Part shown: positions 61,738-64,000 of the stretch, one piece after another | Numbering within the stretch: the stretch's first letter is position 1 | How the letters are laid out: every line of letters begins with the position of its first letter | IMG/VR virus record: IMGVR_UViG_3300032307_000117 | Span: 1 to 64,000 of that record | Length of the DNA stretch: 64,000 nt | Strand: one strand, 5' to 3' | From: a virus | Made by a program: the position numbers and the translations under genes | The notes under the pieces: model-generated | What the model saw: only the letters and a program-made list of their open reading frames with translations | What the model was told of the DNA's origin: nothing | Databases searched by the model: none

Positions 61738-63123
61738 CTACTGAGTTAATGTAGTTATCTCACCCTTCTTTTCAAAGGAAACATACGTGCTACCGCCAGA
61801 GACTGCCTCACCCATGCTTGTTGTGGTTAGTCCAGTTGCGTATGACCAGTTATTTCCATCTCGTCTACCCTGGCCACTCATAATCCATCTTCCATTACCA
61901 AAGTCAATTTTGCTAACATATCCAGAAGGATAGGTTCCAGTCCACCAAGGTGGATTATTTCTTAATGTCCAAGTAATTCCACTTGGAGATGTTGCCACAA
62001 AGTAATCTCCAGCCATAACAAAAATACCATTAGCAAACTTAAGTGCGTAAATCGCATTTCCAGTTCCTGGATTTCTTAGTTCCCAGTTTACTCCGTCAGT
62101 AGACGACCTTAGTTGATTTCCTCCAGCAACCAAGAATAATCCATTGCCGTAGGTTGCAGCTGTTAGCCAGTTACCAACGGCATTAGAGTTTCTTGTGGTC
62201 CAAGTTGTTAAGTTAGTTGAAGTAACGAGCTGTCCTTCTTGGCCTGCAACAACATAAGTTCCATTTCCATAAGCCATGCTTCTGATTGATCTGCCAACAA
62301 ATCCAATATCAATTGGAGCTGTCCAGTTAGTTCCATTTGTTGCATACCTAAAGTGACCGCCATCACCACCAATAAAGTGATAGCCATTAAAAAATTCTGC
62401 CATGTATGGCTGACCAAGTCCACCAGAAGAGTTACTGTTAATTTGTTCGTCCCAGTGGAAAGCATTTGTTGAAGACCAGACCCTTGGAGTACCAACCTGA
62501 GTAACCACATATCTTCCATTGCCGTATCCGCCAACAAAGAATTCGTTATCTACGTTTCCAGTTAAAACCTGTGGCCAGCTAGAAACGTTTGTAGAGACAT
62601 AAAGTCTAGGAACTTCTCCAACACCAGACCTATGCCTGAAGGCCATTAGGTAAACATCGTTTCCATAGCCGCAGCTACTAAACCAGCCATTCCAGTTGTC
62701 ATTGATAAAAATAGCGCCCCAGTTTACGTTTCCAGTAGATCCAATAGGGAGAATGTTCATGCTTGTTTGTGGTGTGTCAAAGAAATACATTGTGTTAGCA
62801 TTTTGAGAGATCGTCTGTCCACCGACAATAAAATCTGCAGCTGCTTGAGCTCTTACGTGATATGCTCCAGCTGGCACGTTAATTGTGTAAGTTCCAAAAC
62901 CAGTAACCTTATATGTTGGGTTATACTCAGTCTGGTCTCCAATAATTCCCAGGGTATTTGGTTCAGCAACGGCATATTCCAAAGCATTCCAAGCGGTAAC
63001 ACCATCACCAATCTTAAACTGGTTAGTGTCATTCTCTATACCCACTTCGCCAATAGCTAAAGTTGGGTTTTCAGATGTCCAGTTTGCCGCTGTATCATTA
63101 CGAAGCTGGATTTGTACTGACAT
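61738..63123 (-). CDS. Tropism-domain plus Asp-box propeller adhesin
   Basis: The 461-residue protein has an N-terminal fibre domain (QIQLRNDTAANWTSENPTLAIGEVGIEND) like that of the 49930 and 50605 proteins, then a propeller of about six Asp-box repeats (SSTNAFHWDEQ, ATNGTNWTAP, TSTNLTTWTTRN, SSTDGVNWELRN, TSPSGITWTLRN). The propeller aligns with the 60458 protein almost blade by blade. It ends with FEKKGEITTLTQ. GGGAG precedes the ATG, which overlaps the upstream stop. Confidence 0.78.
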   Translation of the reverse strand: MSVQIQLRNDTAANWTSENPTLAIGEVGIENDTNQFKIGDGVTAWNALEYAVAEPNTLGIIGDQTEYNPTYKVTGFGTYTINVPAGAYHVRAQAAADFIVGGQTISQNANTMYFFDTPQTSMNILPIGSTGNVNWGAIFINDNWNGWFSSCGYGNDVYLMAFRHRSGVGEVPRLYVSTNVSSWPQVLTGNVDNEFFVGGYGNGRYVVTQVGTPRVWSSTNAFHWDEQINSNSSGGLGQPYMAEFFNGYHFIGGDGGHFRYATNGTNWTAPIDIGFVGRSIRSMAYGNGTYVVAGQEGQLVTSTNLTTWTTRNSNAVGNWLTAATYGNGLFLVAGGNQLRSSTDGVNWELRNPGTGNAIYALKFANGIFVMAGDYFVATSPSGITWTLRNNPPWWTGTYPSGYVSKIDFGNGRWIMSGQGRRDGNNWSYATGLTTTSMGEAVSGGSTYVSFEKKGEITTLTQ

Positions 63124-64000
63124 TAAAAACTCCCTGCGTTTCCACCACTAATAGACATTATACCATTATAAATAGCACTAGCAGAGCCTCCGTCTATGTT
63201 TCCAAAATATCCGATATTGCCCTCTGGTCCTTGTGGACCCGCTGGACCCTGTGGTCCTGCTGGACCCTGTGGTCCTGGAACAGTACTAGCCGCTCCTGCT
63301 GGACCTGTTGGCCCCGCTGGTCCTTGTGGTCCTGCAGGTCCTTGTGGTCCTGGAACAGTACTGGCTGCACCAGTTGCTCCTGTCGGACCTGCTGGCCCCT
63401 GAGGACCTGGCTGATTAGAGGTTACCTCAATCCAATAGTTGTCATAAAAAATGTAAAACCTTGAGCTTGCTGCATCATACCAAAGTTTTCCTTCTTCGGG
63501 ATTCTGTGGCATATTTTCAGATACCAGGAATTTTCCATCTGGTCCCTGAGGTCCTTCTACACCCTGAGGACCTGGCTGACTAGGAAATGTCTCAACCCAG
63601 TAGTTATCATAAAACATGTAGAATCTAGAAGTTTCTGCATTGTACCAGGCGTCTCCCTCTTCTGGCGATTCTGGAGCAGTCTCAGAAACTAGGAACTTTC
63701 CTAAAGGACCTTGTGGGCCTTGTGGTCCTTCTGGACCAACCTGAGATGGATTTGAGTCTACCCAGAAACCATCGTAGTACAAGTAAGTTGTTCCAACGCT
63801 TGAGTTATACCAAAGATCTCCAGTTGCAGGATTTAGTGGTGGGGTATCGCTGACCGTTACGCTTACGGTTTCGCCACCGCCTCCGCCTCCTCCAGTCATT
63901 TCTCCTGGTATCCAGCTTGAGGTAGATTCGTTATAGATTAAGACATCGCCATTGCTTAGGCCAGAAAGATTTACGTTTGCAAGGGCATCTAAAGGAGATG
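63123..64000 (-). CDS. Collagen-like fibre with three WYN/YYD repeats, N-terminus beyond window
   Basis: The frame stays open past ATG 63899 to the window edge, giving at least 291 residues. The upstream segment, [23 protein letters not shown], is a common fibre repeat, so the true start is outside. Three repeats of GDLWYN to YYDGFWV type follow, then a collagen-like GPQGPAG run (about 60 residues) and a short C-terminal cap. No ribosome-binding site fits 63899. It is the most upstream fibre in this window. Confidence 0.8.
   Translation of the reverse strand, partial: SPLDALANVNLSGLSNGDVLIYNESTSSWIPGEMTGGGGGGGETVSVTVSDTPPLNPATGDLWYNSSVGTTYLYYDGFWVDSNPSQVGPEGPQGPQGPLGKFLVSETAPESPEEGDAWYNAETSRFYMFYDNYWVETFPSQPGPQGVEGPQGPDGKFLVSENMPQNPEEGKLWYDAASSRFYIFYDNYWIEVTSNQPGPQGPAGPTGATGAASTVPGPQGPAGPQGPAGPTGPAGAASTVPGPQGPAGPQGPAGPQGPEGNIGYFGNIDGGSASAIYNGIMSISGGNAGSF

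Noticed and set aside
49930-63123. Diversity-generating retroelement acting on tropism-type fibre genes
   Set aside because: No reverse transcriptase gene and no template-repeat signature were seen in this window, although the fibre N-domain resembles that of Mtd proteins.
63196-63402. Plus-strand open frame with Gly-Pro-rich product
   Set aside because: It is the reverse of the collagen-like repeat, which reads open on both strands. All neighbouring genes run on the minus strand.

Overview
This window reads as part of a large tailed-phage genome, most likely a lytic siphovirus. Every supported gene lies on the minus strand, so transcription runs from position 64000 towards 1. Genes are packed with frequent 1-30 base overlaps, and no gene-free stretch exceeds about 110 bases. 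I see no tRNA, integrase, CRISPR array, insertion sequence or lysis gene. The base composition is AT-rich. The replication genes (bacterial DnaE-type polymerase, RecA-like recombinase) and the class Ib ribonucleotide reductase set NrdE/NrdI/NrdH suggest an actinobacterial host, perhaps a low-GC freshwater lineage. The signal-peptide protein with a Lys-rich coiled-coil end and the many apparently leaderless genes fit this. The host is inference.

Layout in transcription order. (1) 64000-48587 is a tail-fibre and adhesin region: collagen-like proteins, two paralogous Asp-box-type propeller proteins, a glycosyltransferase, a duplicated four-gene fibre cassette, two glycine-rich adhesins, fibres with phage-tropism-type N-termini and a second propeller family. 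(2) 48546-36482 is the virion head and connector region: a 1195-residue surface protein, a small protein, portal, prohead protease with a nested scaffold, major capsid, connectors, tail terminator candidate and tail tube. (3) 36410-18748 is the tail: two tandem tail-assembly-chaperone paralogues, a 2885-residue tape measure, distal tail protein, a 1545-residue hub-like protein and minor tail proteins. (4) 18730-7100 is DNA metabolism: DNA-binding protein, DnaB helicase, DnaG primase, ssDNA-binding protein, DnaE polymerase, NrdH, RecA, a PD-(D/E)XK nuclease, a DEDDy exonuclease, a Cas4-like Fe-S nuclease, a RuvC-like resolvase and zinc-binding proteins. (5) 7103-1 holds the terminase subunits, a secreted coiled-coil protein, NrdI, NrdE and two methyltransferases, the last cut by the window edge.

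The terminase lies downstream of replication and about 36 kb from portal, which is unusual.

Regulation is partly readable. Nine genes have a -10 hexamer ending 6 or 7 bases before the start codon, most without a Shine-Dalgarno sequence, as expected for leaderless mRNAs. Five hairpin terminators punctuate the region. Two features stand out as possible departures from textbook phage biology: the chaperone pair appears to replace the usual frameshift with gene duplication, and an ideal ribosome-binding site inside the protease gene predicts a separate nested scaffold.
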